Positions 51,548 through 60,085 of a stretch of DNA of 64,000 nt are shown one piece after another (positions within the stretch are counted from its first letter, which is position 1; each line of letters opens with the position of its first letter). This stretch comes from Clostridium_AD sp051278035 (GTDB lineage Bacteria; Bacillota; Clostridia; Clostridiales; Clostridiaceae). The notes below the pieces were generated by a model, which worked only from the letters and a program-made list of their open reading frames with translations, ran no database searches and was not told where the DNA came from. Location of the stretch: the NCBI RefSeq assembly GCF_051278035.1, contig NZ_JBNMNU010000002.1, positions 31,865-95,864 of the forward strand, in the 5' to 3' direction. The translations under genes were made by a program, and so were the position numbers.

Positions 51548-53671
51548 GTGAATGGCAAAAAAGTTGACTTAAATAAGACCGTAAACAGAGACTTAGAAAA
51601 TGAAGATGAAATATTTAAAGCTGATTCATTTTTTCTAGATGATATGGGGCTTAAAAAAATCCCTCTTAAAGTAACGATAGGCTATGCTTTAATTGGTGGA
51701 CTTTGGGTGTCATTCTCAGATAGAATTTTAAATAGTGTTGTCGAGAGTAAATCTCTAATGTCACGCATACAAACAATTAAGGGATGGGGTTATGTAGTTA
51801 TATCATCCGTGATAATATATTTTTTGGTAAAAGAACTTAGCAAAAAAAGTAAGATATGGTCCCAGGAATTGAAGGAAAATTATCAGCAAATTCAAGCTAC
51901 TCATGAGCAATTAATAGCTGCAGAAGAAGAGTTAAGGGCTCAATATGATGAACTTAATGAAAAACAAGCAATAATTGAAAAAAGTGAGGAAAGATATAAA
52001 TTAGCTTTGGAAGGCTCTAACGACGCAATATGGGAAGTCGACCTTATGACTAAAGTGTTCTTTTCTTCAAATAAATTTAATGATATTACTGGATATGATA
52101 AAGATACTATAGTATCTTTAGACGACTTAATGAGTTTAGTGGTGGAAGAAGATAAAAAAATTGCATTAAGCGATTTCAAAAATCACGTTAGTGGTAAGAC
52201 ATTATATTACCAGAGTAAGGTGAAAATTATGTATAATGGTGGAGGAGAGAAATGGATTTTAATTAGAGGCAAGTGCCTAAGAAATAGAAAAGGCGTTGCA
52301 ACTAAAATTTCAGGATCCGTTACAGATATATCAGCGCAAAAGAATTATGAGGAAAAAATTAATAAATTAGAATACTATGATATATTAACAGAAATACCTA
52401 ATAGAAGATTATTTGTTAATACCCTTAAAAGCGAGATTATTAAGGCTAAAGGTAAACAAACTAGAATTGCCGTATTATTTATTGATTTAGATAATTTCAA
52501 AGAAATTAATGATACTTTAGGGCATGATTATGGAGATGAATTACTAAAAAATGTTGCAATATCTATTAAAGAATCCATTAAAAAAGGAGACCTTGTTTCA
52601 AGAGTAGGGGGCGACGAATTTTTTATTTTGATGAAGGATGTTCAGGATTATTCAGATATAAGCAATCTTTGTGAAAAACTACAAGACTTACTAAACTGTG
52701 AAATAAGTATAGAAAATAAGGATGTATATACTTCAGCAAGCATTGGTATTTCAGTATTTCCTCAAGATGGTAAGAGTAGCTCAGCACTTCTTAGAAGTGC
52801 TGATACCGCGATGTACAATGCTAAATACAATGGCAAATCGAAATATTGTTATTTCAACAAAAGCATGAGTGAAGAAGTAGTGAGACGTGTGGAAATAGAA
52901 AAGGGACTTAGGCTCGCATTAGAAAGGAATGAGCTTGAAATTTATTATCAACCACAGATAGATATTATAAACAATAAAGTAAAGGGATTTGAGGCACTTT
53001 TAAGATGGGAAAGTCCTGAGCTGGGCAAAGTTTCGCCAGTAGAATTTATACCTATTGCAGAACAAAGCGGACTAATAATTCCTATGGGTGAATGGATTAT
53101 AAAAACAGTGTATATTCAAAACAATGCATGGAAAAATAAAGGATATATATATGATACTATTGCAATAAACTTATCTTCAATTCAACTAGAGAATGATGGA
53201 TTTGAAGAAACCCTAAAAAAACTTATAGTAGAAACAAATGTTAATCCAAGGTTTGTGGAACTAGAAATTACAGAAAGTATTTTGCTTAAGAATTTTGAGA
53301 AAAGTGTAAAACTTCTTACTGTCATCAGAGACTTGGGTATAAATATTGCCTTAGATGACTTTGGAACGGGATATTCTTCTCTTAGTTATCTAAAGGAGTT
53401 ACCTATAAATACCCTCAAAATAGACAAGTCCTTTATTGACAACATTGTTACCAATGAAAGAGAAAAAGCCATTGTAGATGGAATAATACAACTTGCACAG
53501 AAAATTGGATTGGATGTTATTGCAGAAGGGGCGGAAACGAAAGGACAAATCGATTTGCTGCAAAGTATGGGGTGCAATCAAATACAAGGATATTACTACA
53601 GCCAGCCTCTTCCGAGTTCTGAAATTGAGGAGAAGTTCTTAAAGACTAATTGGAGTGAGTGTTTAAGGTAA
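51548..53671 (+). CDS. Membrane PAS-GGDEF-EAL cyclic-di-GMP protein
   Basis: 707 residues from GTG 51548, 6-7 nt after AGGAGGG. Two membrane spans (about 40-60 and 80-100) precede a coiled coil (ENYQQIQATHEQLIAAEEEL) and a PAS domain. The GGDEF domain has DIDLDNFKEIND-like DLDNFKEIND and RVGGDEFF. The EAL domain has GFEALLRW, LDDFGTGYSSL and VIAEGAE, so both catalytic sites look intact. Which activity dominates cannot be told from sequence. Confidence 0.92.
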   Translation: MNGKKVDLNKTVNRDLENEDEIFKADSFFLDDMGLKKIPLKVTIGYALIGGLWVSFSDRILNSVVESKSLMSRIQTIKGWGYVVISSVIIYFLVKELSKKSKIWSQELKENYQQIQATHEQLIAAEEELRAQYDELNEKQAIIEKSEERYKLALEGSNDAIWEVDLMTKVFFSSNKFNDITGYDKDTIVSLDDLMSLVVEEDKKIALSDFKNHVSGKTLYYQSKVKIMYNGGGEKWILIRGKCLRNRKGVATKISGSVTDISAQKNYEEKINKLEYYDILTEIPNRRLFVNTLKSEIIKAKGKQTRIAVLFIDLDNFKEINDTLGHDYGDELLKNVAISIKESIKKGDLVSRVGGDEFFILMKDVQDYSDISNLCEKLQDLLNCEISIENKDVYTSASIGISVFPQDGKSSSALLRSADTAMYNAKYNGKSKYCYFNKSMSEEVVRRVEIEKGLRLALERNELEIYYQPQIDIINNKVKGFEALLRWESPELGKVSPVEFIPIAEQSGLIIPMGEWIIKTVYIQNNAWKNKGYIYDTIAINLSSIQLENDGFEETLKKLIVETNVNPRFVELEITESILLKNFEKSVKLLTVIRDLGINIALDDFGTGYSSLSYLKELPINTLKIDKSFIDNIVTNEREKAIVDGIIQLAQKIGLDVIAEGAETKGQIDLLQSMGCNQIQGYYYSQPLPSSEIEEKFLKTNWSECLR

Positions 53672-53688
53672 AATAGTGGGGAAAGAAT

Positions 53689-53739
53689 GGGGACGGTTAA
53701 TAACTTTAAGCTTTAGGCTAAAAAGTTGTTAACCGTCCC
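53689..53739. repeat. REPIN-like hairpin A
   Basis: GGGGACGGTTAATAACTTT (53689-53707) pairs with AAAGTTGTTAACCGTCC (from 53722), with one internal T-G mismatch and a loop containing GCTTTAGGC. It shares sequence, asymmetry and loop with the hairpin at 62311 and with the ends of the RAYT unit at 57161-58417. A 12-bp direct duplication (53738-53761) adjoins its right end. Confidence 0.85.
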
Positions 53740-53902
53740 TTTGGTTGTGCCTTTGGTTGTGACATGAAAATCAAAGCTCTCTTTTTATTAAAGAATAAAA
53801 AAATATATAATTTAATAAAGTATATGTTAAACAAATTATATTTATGATATAATAATACATAAATGTAATAATAAGTAAAACAAAAAGAGGGGGAAGATTT
53901 AC

Positions 53903-54106
53903 ATGAAATCAAATAAAATCATACAATTTTATGGGAAGGAGGTTACTCTTAAAGATTTAGAACAAAAGGTTAAGAAAATTTGGAGGGAAGGAGGTAAGCT
54001 TCAAAAGGATATAAAATCAATGGAGATATACGTTAAAATTGATGAAAATAGATGCTACTATGTTATTAATGAAAATGTTTCGGGGAAATTTGAATTAACT
54101 GCTTAG
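53903..54106 (+). CDS. DUF6465-like small protein
   Basis: 67 residues resembling the DUF6465 family: IQFYGKEVTLKDLEQKVKKIW at the start and YVKIDENRCYYVINE, then a short strand GKFEL. Family function is unknown. ATG follows GAGGGGGA by 7 nt. Confidence 0.65.
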   Translation: MKSNKIIQFYGKEVTLKDLEQKVKKIWREGGKLQKDIKSMEIYVKIDENRCYYVINENVSGKFELTA

Positions 54107-54152
54107 GGTTCAAAATACTTATGAATCTTGGAATAACAAAGGAGATGTAAAA

Positions 54153-55205
54153 ATGAGGAATGCCCTAAAAAATATGGCAGTAGTGATAACTTTAGTTTTT
54201 ACTTTGAATGTAACGGTATTAGCCACTCCAACAAGTGGGATATTACAACCGCAGAAGGATTCATTAATTAAAGTTCAAACCGAAAGAGAAAAAATTGAAA
54301 AGAAAATAGAGCAATTTGACAATGAAATTGAAAAAAATATTATTAAAACAGAAGAAAATAAAGTTCAAATAACTCTAAATGAAAAGGCAATAAAAATCGC
54401 TATATTGGATATACAAAAGGTAGAAAACAAGGTAAAAAGTCAAGAAAAATTGTTTAATAGTAGAATGAGAACTATGTATATGAATGGAGCTGATGGCTAT
54501 ACCGAATTAATTCTCAGTTCAGAGGATTTTTCTGACCTAATATCAAGAATAGAAAATATAAGAACTATCATGAATTTTGATAAAAAAGTAATTAGTGAAT
54601 TTAATGCAACTACTACTAAGCTAAATGAAACAAAGCTAAGTCTAAATAAGACAAAAGAAGTATTACTTAGCTTGCAAGATGAAAACAAGCAAAAGTTAGA
54701 TAAAGTAGTGGCTTCTAAAGAGGCACAAAAGAAATTAATAACGCAGCTAAATAGCAAAGAAAATATTATTCCAGCTGAGATAGGGAGCACTGGCGTATCA
54801 ATTAATAGATCATCGTATAAAATTGCACCTTCAAGAGGCGCGACTAATGTATCTCAAAGCTCTGTAATATCCTATGCGACGGCATTTCTGGGCACACCGT
54901 ATTTATGGGCTGGAAGATCACCTTCTACAGGTTTTGATTGTTCAGGATTTACGCAATATGTGTACAAGCATTTTGGAGTATCAATAGGAAGGAGCACCGG
55001 TGATCAAGTAAGAAGTGGTGTAGGAGTATCTAAGGGTGATCTTTTGCCAGGAGATTTAGTTTTCTTTGGAAGCTCCAATAACCCTAGACATACAGGGATT
55101 TACATTGGGGATAATAAGTATATCCATTCTCCTCACACGGGAGATGTAATCAAAATTTCAGCCATGACAAGACAGGATTTTATAAGAGGTAGACGAGTAA
55201 GATAA
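54153..55205 (+). CDS. NlpC/P60 peptidoglycan endopeptidase with coiled-coil domain
   Basis: 350-residue secreted hydrolase. A signal peptide ends near LATPTSG, a long coiled coil (about residues 35-220, PcsB-like) follows, then an NlpC/P60 domain with the catalytic Cys in FDCSGFTQYVY, His in HTGIYIG and a third polar residue in YIHSPHTGD. The coiled coil probably gates activity at the division site, as in PcsB/RipA-type proteins. A long terminator follows. Confidence 0.92.
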   Translation: MRNALKNMAVVITLVFTLNVTVLATPTSGILQPQKDSLIKVQTEREKIEKKIEQFDNEIEKNIIKTEENKVQITLNEKAIKIAILDIQKVENKVKSQEKLFNSRMRTMYMNGADGYTELILSSEDFSDLISRIENIRTIMNFDKKVISEFNATTTKLNETKLSLNKTKEVLLSLQDENKQKLDKVVASKEAQKKLITQLNSKENIIPAEIGSTGVSINRSSYKIAPSRGATNVSQSSVISYATAFLGTPYLWAGRSPSTGFDCSGFTQYVYKHFGVSIGRSTGDQVRSGVGVSKGDLLPGDLVFFGSSNNPRHTGIYIGDNKYIHSPHTGDVIKISAMTRQDFIRGRRVR

Positions 55206-55268
55206 AAAGTATATATATTGTATAAAGTATCCTGAATGAACTTTATACAATATATATACTTTGTTTTT
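55206..55268. terminator. Bidirectional terminator
   Basis: A 23-bp perfect stem (55206-55228 with 55240-55262) followed by GTTTTT, between convergent genes. Confidence 0.9.
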
Positions 55269-55274
55269 ATCTAT

Positions 55275-55493
55275 CTAAGGGATTAACAATTTGGTAATTA
55301 TGATATCATATAAATTTTCTTCATCTGTACCAACTAATATTTTCTTGCCTACCATAGCTATAGGACGAGACTTACATCGGTGGCACTTGCCAATACATTT
55401 TTTAGTTGATACCTTTATATTAGGATGAGTTTCAGTTATCATAGTAATGACAGCATCATTCCATTTATTTTTTTCGCAGAATGTAACTTTCAC
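55275..55493 (-). CDS. DUF1450 family small protein (YuzB-like)
   Basis: 72 residues from GTG 55493 behind GAGGAG. The cysteine pattern C..., CIGKCHRC resembles DUF1450/YuzB proteins with a thioredoxin-like ferredoxin fold; a metal or iron-sulfur site is possible. Function unknown. Confidence 0.7.
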   Translation of the reverse strand: MKVTFCEKNKWNDAVITMITETHPNIKVSTKKCIGKCHRCKSRPIAMVGKKILVGTDEENLYDIIITKLLIP

Positions 55494-55545
55494 ATTATCA
55501 ACTCCTCATGATGTATTTTATGCTTGAGGTAAGGCGAAAATGCTT

Positions 55546-55610
55546 GGGGACGATTAAAAATTATTAGGGTTTAAATCAAAATGAAATGTTGGGGACGGTT
55601 AACAATTATT
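55546..55610 (+). repeat. Two direct REP-like half-repeats
   Basis: GGGGACGATTAAAAATTATT (55546-55565, degenerate) and GGGGACGGTTAACAATTATT (55591-55610) lie 45 nt apart in the same orientation, both left-arm type of the family found at 53689, 57161, 58417 and 62311. Confidence 0.7.
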
Positions 55611-55649
55611 GCACTTAATCGAAATACTTTTAAAAAGGAGAAATTAAAC

Positions 55650-55787
55650 GTGAGCAATATATTGATCATTGATGATGAAGAAAAAGTGTCAGAGAAAATA
55701 AAATTCAACTTAGTTACATTAGACTTAATGCTACCAAGTAAGGAAAGAGTTATGAATTTGGCGGTGTTTAAATTATGCAAAGCATAA
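55650..55787 (+). pseudogene. Collapsed response regulator gene
   Basis: GTG 55650 follows AAAAGGAG by 8 nt and reads SNILIIDDEEKVSEKIKFN, the start of a receiver domain, then jumps to LVTLDLMLPS, the phosphoacceptor-Asp region, and ends in unrelated sequence after 45 codons. Most of the receiver and the whole DNA-binding domain are missing. It overlaps the start of the histidine kinase gene. Confidence 0.8.
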
Positions 55788-57139
55788 GAAAAAGATTAAG
55801 TATTGTTTTGGTAGGTACTGCTATACTAGCACTCTTTATATCTACACTTTTTGTAAATATAACAATATCAAAAACCTTCGATAAGTATTTAGTCGAAATA
55901 CAAAATAAGAGGAATACTAGGATAGTAAAATATTTAGAGGAAGTTTATAAAAAAGATGGTAAGTGGAATGAAGATACAGGAATAGAAATACTACATGAAG
56001 CTTATATGAGTAACTATTGCCTTACGCTTAGAGATGATAACAATAAAGTGGTGTGGGGAATGAATCCTATTGACATACTTAATAACACAAGCGATAATAT
56101 GCACGCCGAAAATGAGGGAGTATATTCTACAAGTACCTCCGAAATAAAAGTTAACAATGAAATAATAGGTTACATAGAAATAGGGCAATACTCTTCAGTA
56201 CTATTATCCAAAGAAGATGTAGATTTCAAAACCACGATAAATGAGAGCATTATTTTAAGTGTTGCGCTTTCAATTTTAATAACAATAATAATTAGTTTGT
56301 TTATTTCGAAGCAATTTTCTACTCCTCTTAAGGAAATTTCAAAGATATCAGTTTATCTCTCAAATGGAAATTATCGAGAAAAGGCAAGAGATAAGAGCAG
56401 CATTATAGAACTCGAAGACTTAAGAAAAAGCATCAATACCCTTGGGGAAAAGCTCCAGAATCATGATGAACTTAGAAAAAGATTGGTATCAGACATATCC
56501 CATGAAGTTAGAACTCCACTTAATATTCTTCAAAATAATTTTGAAGCGATGATTGATGGCATTATCAAAGTAGACAATGAAAGGTTAGCTTATCTCAATG
56601 AGGAAGTTATTAGATTTGGAAAGCTTATAGACAATCTAAATAATTTAAAAGAAGTAGAAGGCGAAGAATCACTGTTAAATATGGAACAAATATCTCTAAA
56701 AGATATAGTCGTATCGGTTGTAAAGGAATTTGAAATAATAGCAGAAAATAAGAATGTCAACATGACATTAAAATTTAGCGCCAGCAAACAATATAACATT
56801 TTAGGCGACAACGATAAAGTAAAGCAGGTAATTATTAATTTACTTTCAAATGCAGTTAAATTTACACCAAACGGAGGAAGAATTAATACTACTTTAGGAG
56901 AGATGGATGAAAAAGTGATACTCACGATAGAGGATACAGGAGTTGGAATTAAAGAGGAGGATATACCTTATATATTCGAAAGGCTGTATAGAGGGGACAG
57001 GAGTAGAAATGAAATGGAGGGCTCAGGAATAGGACTTACCATTGTACGAAATATATTAAACCTACATAAAGCCAGTATAGAAGTGGAAAGTAAAGAGGGT
57101 GTGGGCAGCAGGGTAGTGGTCGTCTTTAGAAGACGATGA
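55775..57139 (+). CDS. Membrane sensor histidine kinase
   Basis: 454 residues. Two spans (about 10-30 and 150-175) flank an extracytoplasmic sensor, then HAMP (KEISKISVYLSNGNYREKA), the H-box SDISHEVRTPLN, N-box NLLSNAVKFTPNGG and G-boxes EDTGVGI and GSGIGLTIV. The kinase appears intact, but its partner response regulator upstream is reduced to a fragment, so it is an orphan here. Its ATG lies within the remnant regulator frame. Confidence 0.92.
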   Translation: MQSIRKRLSIVLVGTAILALFISTLFVNITISKTFDKYLVEIQNKRNTRIVKYLEEVYKKDGKWNEDTGIEILHEAYMSNYCLTLRDDNNKVVWGMNPIDILNNTSDNMHAENEGVYSTSTSEIKVNNEIIGYIEIGQYSSVLLSKEDVDFKTTINESIILSVALSILITIIISLFISKQFSTPLKEISKISVYLSNGNYREKARDKSSIIELEDLRKSINTLGEKLQNHDELRKRLVSDISHEVRTPLNILQNNFEAMIDGIIKVDNERLAYLNEEVIRFGKLIDNLNNLKEVEGEESLLNMEQISLKDIVVSVVKEFEIIAENKNVNMTLKFSASKQYNILGDNDKVKQVIINLLSNAVKFTPNGGRINTTLGEMDEKVILTIEDTGVGIKEEDIPYIFERLYRGDRSRNEMEGSGIGLTIVRNILNLHKASIEVESKEGVGSRVVVVFRRR

Positions 57140-57275
57140 TAAAAACGGTTAAAATAAGAAGGGACGGTTAACAACTGTTTTACCTTTAGTGAATATTAGA
57201 TTTTAAGTAGAGGGTATACCTTTCATTATTTAGTTCATGTATTCATAACTTATTTTAATTGTTTGTAGTGATTAA

Positions 57276-57311
57276 TGGACAAGCCAATTTTATTATACAG
57301 AGGTTTGTCCA
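57276..57311. repeat. Subterminal hairpin in the RAYT unit
   Basis: TGGACAAGCC (57276-57285) pairs with GGTTTGTCCA (57302-57311), with one G-T. CCAATTTTATTA also occurs twice directly (57284 and 57309 areas). It lies between the transposase stop and the right REP end. Confidence 0.5.
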
Positions 57312-57397
57312 ATTTTATTAAGTAAAAAAACAGATAAGGAACAAAGTGAAAAATTTTACTTATAACAATTGGTATTTACTATTACAACAAATAATTT

Positions 57398-58309
57398 TTA
57401 AGCGTAATATTCAATAAACTCATTAATAATATTTTCATACTTTTTTTCTGATAAAATTAATTCTACTCCAATGGTGCATAATTTCGATGTTCGAGCTTGT
57501 GTTATGTTTCCAAGTACGTTGCAGATATCGCTGGATTTAAAATTGCATAAACTTCTCATTAGAACAACGGTTAACGCCCGCGCTATTACAAGCTTTCTAT
57601 TGTGTTTCATATGCAAAAGAATCTTTGATATACCCATCTTTATGGCTATAAATTCTATTATATTGTCACTTTTAAAATTCCGTAAAAGTATTTTCCTTTC
57701 ACTTTTATAATCAGTTGTTTCATCTTCAAATTCAATTTCTTCTTTCCATTTTTCATCTGTGCATCCTAAAATATGATTACAGTAATTTTTTCTTGCTTTC
57801 TTAAGATTATCACCAAAAAAGTCCATAACAAAATCATAATCAACGATTCTGAAAGCATCTCGCTTTTTCCCAATATATATTCCTAAGCTAGAAAAAGTAT
57901 ATTCTTCAGGACAATCCTTAAATTCACCAATGTCTGTAGGATTATTATGTATATATAATGATACAGCCCTAAGGTACTTATCATTATCAACTATTTTGCT
58001 CTTAAATCTATCTTTAAAAAGAGGGCCTTGTCTTTTGTGTTTCTTATTAAAGTACATGGCATATGAAAAATTTATTCCATGCATGACTTTTGATATATCT
58101 GCACCATTTGCATCAATTAATAGATGTGCATGGTTATTCATAAGGCAGTACCCGTAAATTTTAACATTATAGAGAGTTTTATATTTCTTTATAAGGGATA
58201 AATACTTATTTTTATCTTCGCAATCCTTGAATAAATCTACCTCAGTTATGCTTTTGCACATAATATGAAATATAGCGTCGCCAGCTTTTAATCTTGCTTT
58301 TCTTGCCAT
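57398..58309 (-). CDS. REP-associated tyrosine transposase (Y1/IS200-like)
   Basis: 303-residue Y1-family transposase. The N-terminal 180 residues show MARKARLKAGDAIFHI, the HUH metal site in YCLMNNHAHLLI, then SYAMYFNKKHKRQGPLFKDR and YIHNNPTDIGEF, the RAYT signature. The C-terminal 120 residues are additional and include a DnaA-domain-IV-like HTH (RKLVIARALTVVLMRSL, SSDICNVLGNIT), seen in Firmicute relatives. Enzymes of this class cleave single-stranded REP DNA. ATG 58309 follows AGAGGT. Confidence 0.87.
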   Translation of the reverse strand: MARKARLKAGDAIFHIMCKSITEVDLFKDCEDKNKYLSLIKKYKTLYNVKIYGYCLMNNHAHLLIDANGADISKVMHGINFSYAMYFNKKHKRQGPLFKDRFKSKIVDNDKYLRAVSLYIHNNPTDIGEFKDCPEEYTFSSLGIYIGKKRDAFRIVDYDFVMDFFGDNLKKARKNYCNHILGCTDEKWKEEIEFEDETTDYKSERKILLRNFKSDNIIEFIAIKMGISKILLHMKHNRKLVIARALTVVLMRSLCNFKSSDICNVLGNITQARTSKLCTIGVELILSEKKYENIINEFIEYYA

Positions 58310-58400
58310 TAATTATTACCTCTTTTCATTAGTTTTATTTCAATTCTTGCCTAGGTTTTGAGATGATATTCATATTTCTAGTCAATACATTAGTTCTATT

Positions 58401-58417
58401 ACTTGTTAACCGTCCCC
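58401..58417 (-). repeat. REP copy upstream of the transposase gene
   Basis: GGGGACGGTTAACAAGT on the minus strand, 92 nt before the transposase start; the left-arm type of the family. Confidence 0.8.
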
Positions 58418-58587
58418 AGATTTTCCAGCTTACCCAAACTATTTATCTATAAATAAAAAAATACATTATTTTAAGGAAATGTAAGGTATAATGTAACTAT
58501 AAGAATAAATTCAGAAATTGTAATTAAAGCACAATGATTAAAATGGCATGGCATATTAGTAATTAAATCTTAAGGAGAGCGATTTAG

Positions 58588-59562
58588 ATGATGGAAGATA
58601 AAGATGTAGTACTCTTGCTAGCAGTGGTAATGGTTTTCTTTGCAACACTTTTTATAAGTAAACAGCAGGCGCTTGCTAGTTCAAGTGTTCCTACAATTTC
58701 TACATCTTTTAATATTGAGGCAACATCTCAAATCGTAGATGATGAAGCAGCTAAATCTAAGGCTGAAGCCGAAGTTGAACATCAGAAGTTATTAGTAGCA
58801 AAGCAAATTAAGATGGATGAGGATTTGAAAATCAAACAACAACTGGTTGATTTGGAAAAAAAAATTAAAGCATTCGTAGGTGATGATATAGATAAGTTCG
58901 GGATGGTTTACTACGACATAAAGTCTAAAAAATCCATCGAAATAAACGTGGACAACCTATTTCTAGCCGCTAGTACGGTAAAAGTACCTATAAATATGCT
59001 GGTTTATGATATGATTCAGGATAAAAAAATTGATATAAATGAAGAATTAAAATATAGAAAATTAGATTTTGAAGGTGGTGCAGGAAGACTTCAAGAAACG
59101 GATTTAAGTAAACCTATTCCGATTAAGGAACTAAGTGATTATTCAATAAGGTATTCGGACAATATAGCCATAAATATGCTTTTAAGAAAAGTAGGAAATA
59201 AGAACAGACATGCATATATTGAAAAAATTACGGGACATCCTTTAGTTCTTAAGGGGAATTACACTACACCAATGGATTCATTTAAAATATTAGAAAGATT
59301 ATATTTAAATCCAGACAATAATGAATACTACAGCGGTCTCGTTGAGAATATGAAAAAAACAGAGTACCACGATAGAATAGACAAGTATATTCCAAATGAA
59401 ATTGTAGCTCATAAAATTGGTAACTATGCTGGATACGTAAATGATATGGCCATTGTATATGATGAAGAGCCTTATATCCTTGCGGTTTTTACAAAAAACA
59501 TGCCGGAGGCAGCAAAAAATATTGCACAAGTATCTAAAATCATATATGAGGACCTGCAATAA
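58588..59562 (+). CDS. Secreted beta-lactamase-fold serine hydrolase
   Basis: 324 residues. The N-terminus has a signal-anchor (DVVLLLAVVMVFFATLF), then a coiled linker. The serine-active fold carries SxxK as ASTVKVP, SDN as YSDNIAINML and the KTG box as HKIGNY, as in class A beta-lactamase-like proteins. The KTG variant and clostridial context suggest a cell-wall enzyme or penicillin-recognising hydrolase; resistance cannot be claimed. ATG follows TAAGGAGAG. Confidence 0.85.
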   Translation: MMEDKDVVLLLAVVMVFFATLFISKQQALASSSVPTISTSFNIEATSQIVDDEAAKSKAEAEVEHQKLLVAKQIKMDEDLKIKQQLVDLEKKIKAFVGDDIDKFGMVYYDIKSKKSIEINVDNLFLAASTVKVPINMLVYDMIQDKKIDINEELKYRKLDFEGGAGRLQETDLSKPIPIKELSDYSIRYSDNIAINMLLRKVGNKNRHAYIEKITGHPLVLKGNYTTPMDSFKILERLYLNPDNNEYYSGLVENMKKTEYHDRIDKYIPNEIVAHKIGNYAGYVNDMAIVYDEEPYILAVFTKNMPEAAKNIAQVSKIIYEDLQ

Positions 59563-59584
59563 TAGCAAAATTTCTTTAAAGATC

Positions 59585-59622
59585 AAAAATGCCTAAGTAT
59601 AGAAATATACTTAGGCATTTTT
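59585..59622 (+). terminator. Rho-independent terminator
   Basis: A 17-bp stem (59585-59601 with 59606-59622) and 4-nt loop, ending in TTTTT. Confidence 0.92.
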
Positions 59623-59763
59623 AAATTTTAAGTAGCGATTTCAGCCTCAACCTCATAATATAAAGCAAAGGCGCATTAAAAGAAATAACAAGCCGGTAAG
59701 AGAGTATGTTTTGACTTGTTATTTACAATAATGGGCCTAAGGCCTTGCAAGGGATGGTGAAAA

Positions 59764-60003
59764 ATGGAAAACCTATCATTAAGACTAACAGAGATAGCAC
59801 TAGGGAAAAAAGTTCGAGTGGTAGAACTTCTTTCAAAAGGATTATCAAGACAGCGAATGCTGGATTTAGGAATAGTACCAAACACTATTATATATGTGCT
59901 TAGGCGCAGTCCCTTTGGAGATCCTACTGCATATCTCATAAGAGATACTTGTATCGCATTAAGAGATGATGAAGCTGAAAATATTATGGTAAAAGACTTA
60001 TAG
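59764..60003 (+). CDS. feoA: FeoA-family ferrous iron transport protein
   Basis: 79-residue SH3-like FeoA: LRLTEIALGKKVRVVEL, RQRMLDLGIVPNT and RRSPFGDPTAYLIRD are typical. ATG follows AAGGGATGG. It precedes the feoB pieces. The leader has a 10-bp hairpin (AAATAACAAG with CTTGTTATTT, about 59680-59750), but no known riboswitch is recognised. Confidence 0.92.
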   Translation: MENLSLRLTEIALGKKVRVVELLSKGLSRQRMLDLGIVPNTIIYVLRRSPFGDPTAYLIRDTCIALRDDEAENIMVKDL

Positions 60004-60085
60004 ATTACGGCAAAACTTACCGATCCTTAATGAAAATATAAAAAATTTTAGAGGATCACCTTTGAAATTATTGGAGGAAGAAATA

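Larger units (their letters stand above)
57161..58417 (-). mobile_element. RAYT unit: Y1 transposase gene bracketed by inverted REP ends
   Basis: Read on the minus strand the unit opens with GGGGACGGTTAACAAGT (58417-58401), contains the transposase gene and closes with AAAACAGTTGTTAACCGTCC (57181-57162, then C). Both ends belong to the repeat family that forms the hairpins at 53689 and 62311. The right end matches the right arm of the 62311 hairpin well beyond the stem (CNCTNAAGGNAAAACAG). The orientation is that of a REPIN with a gene inserted in its loop. Confidence 0.78.

Noticed and set aside
53689..53739. Reading the GGGGACGGTT hairpins as ordinary rho-independent terminators.
   Set aside because: They lack proper T-tracts, recur with the same arms, loops and mismatch, and match the ends of the transposase unit.
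58588..59562. Possible beta-lactam resistance gene.
   Set aside because: The serine-active motifs are present, but the KTG box is changed and the anchor and linker fit a cell-wall hydrolase; resistance is not supported.
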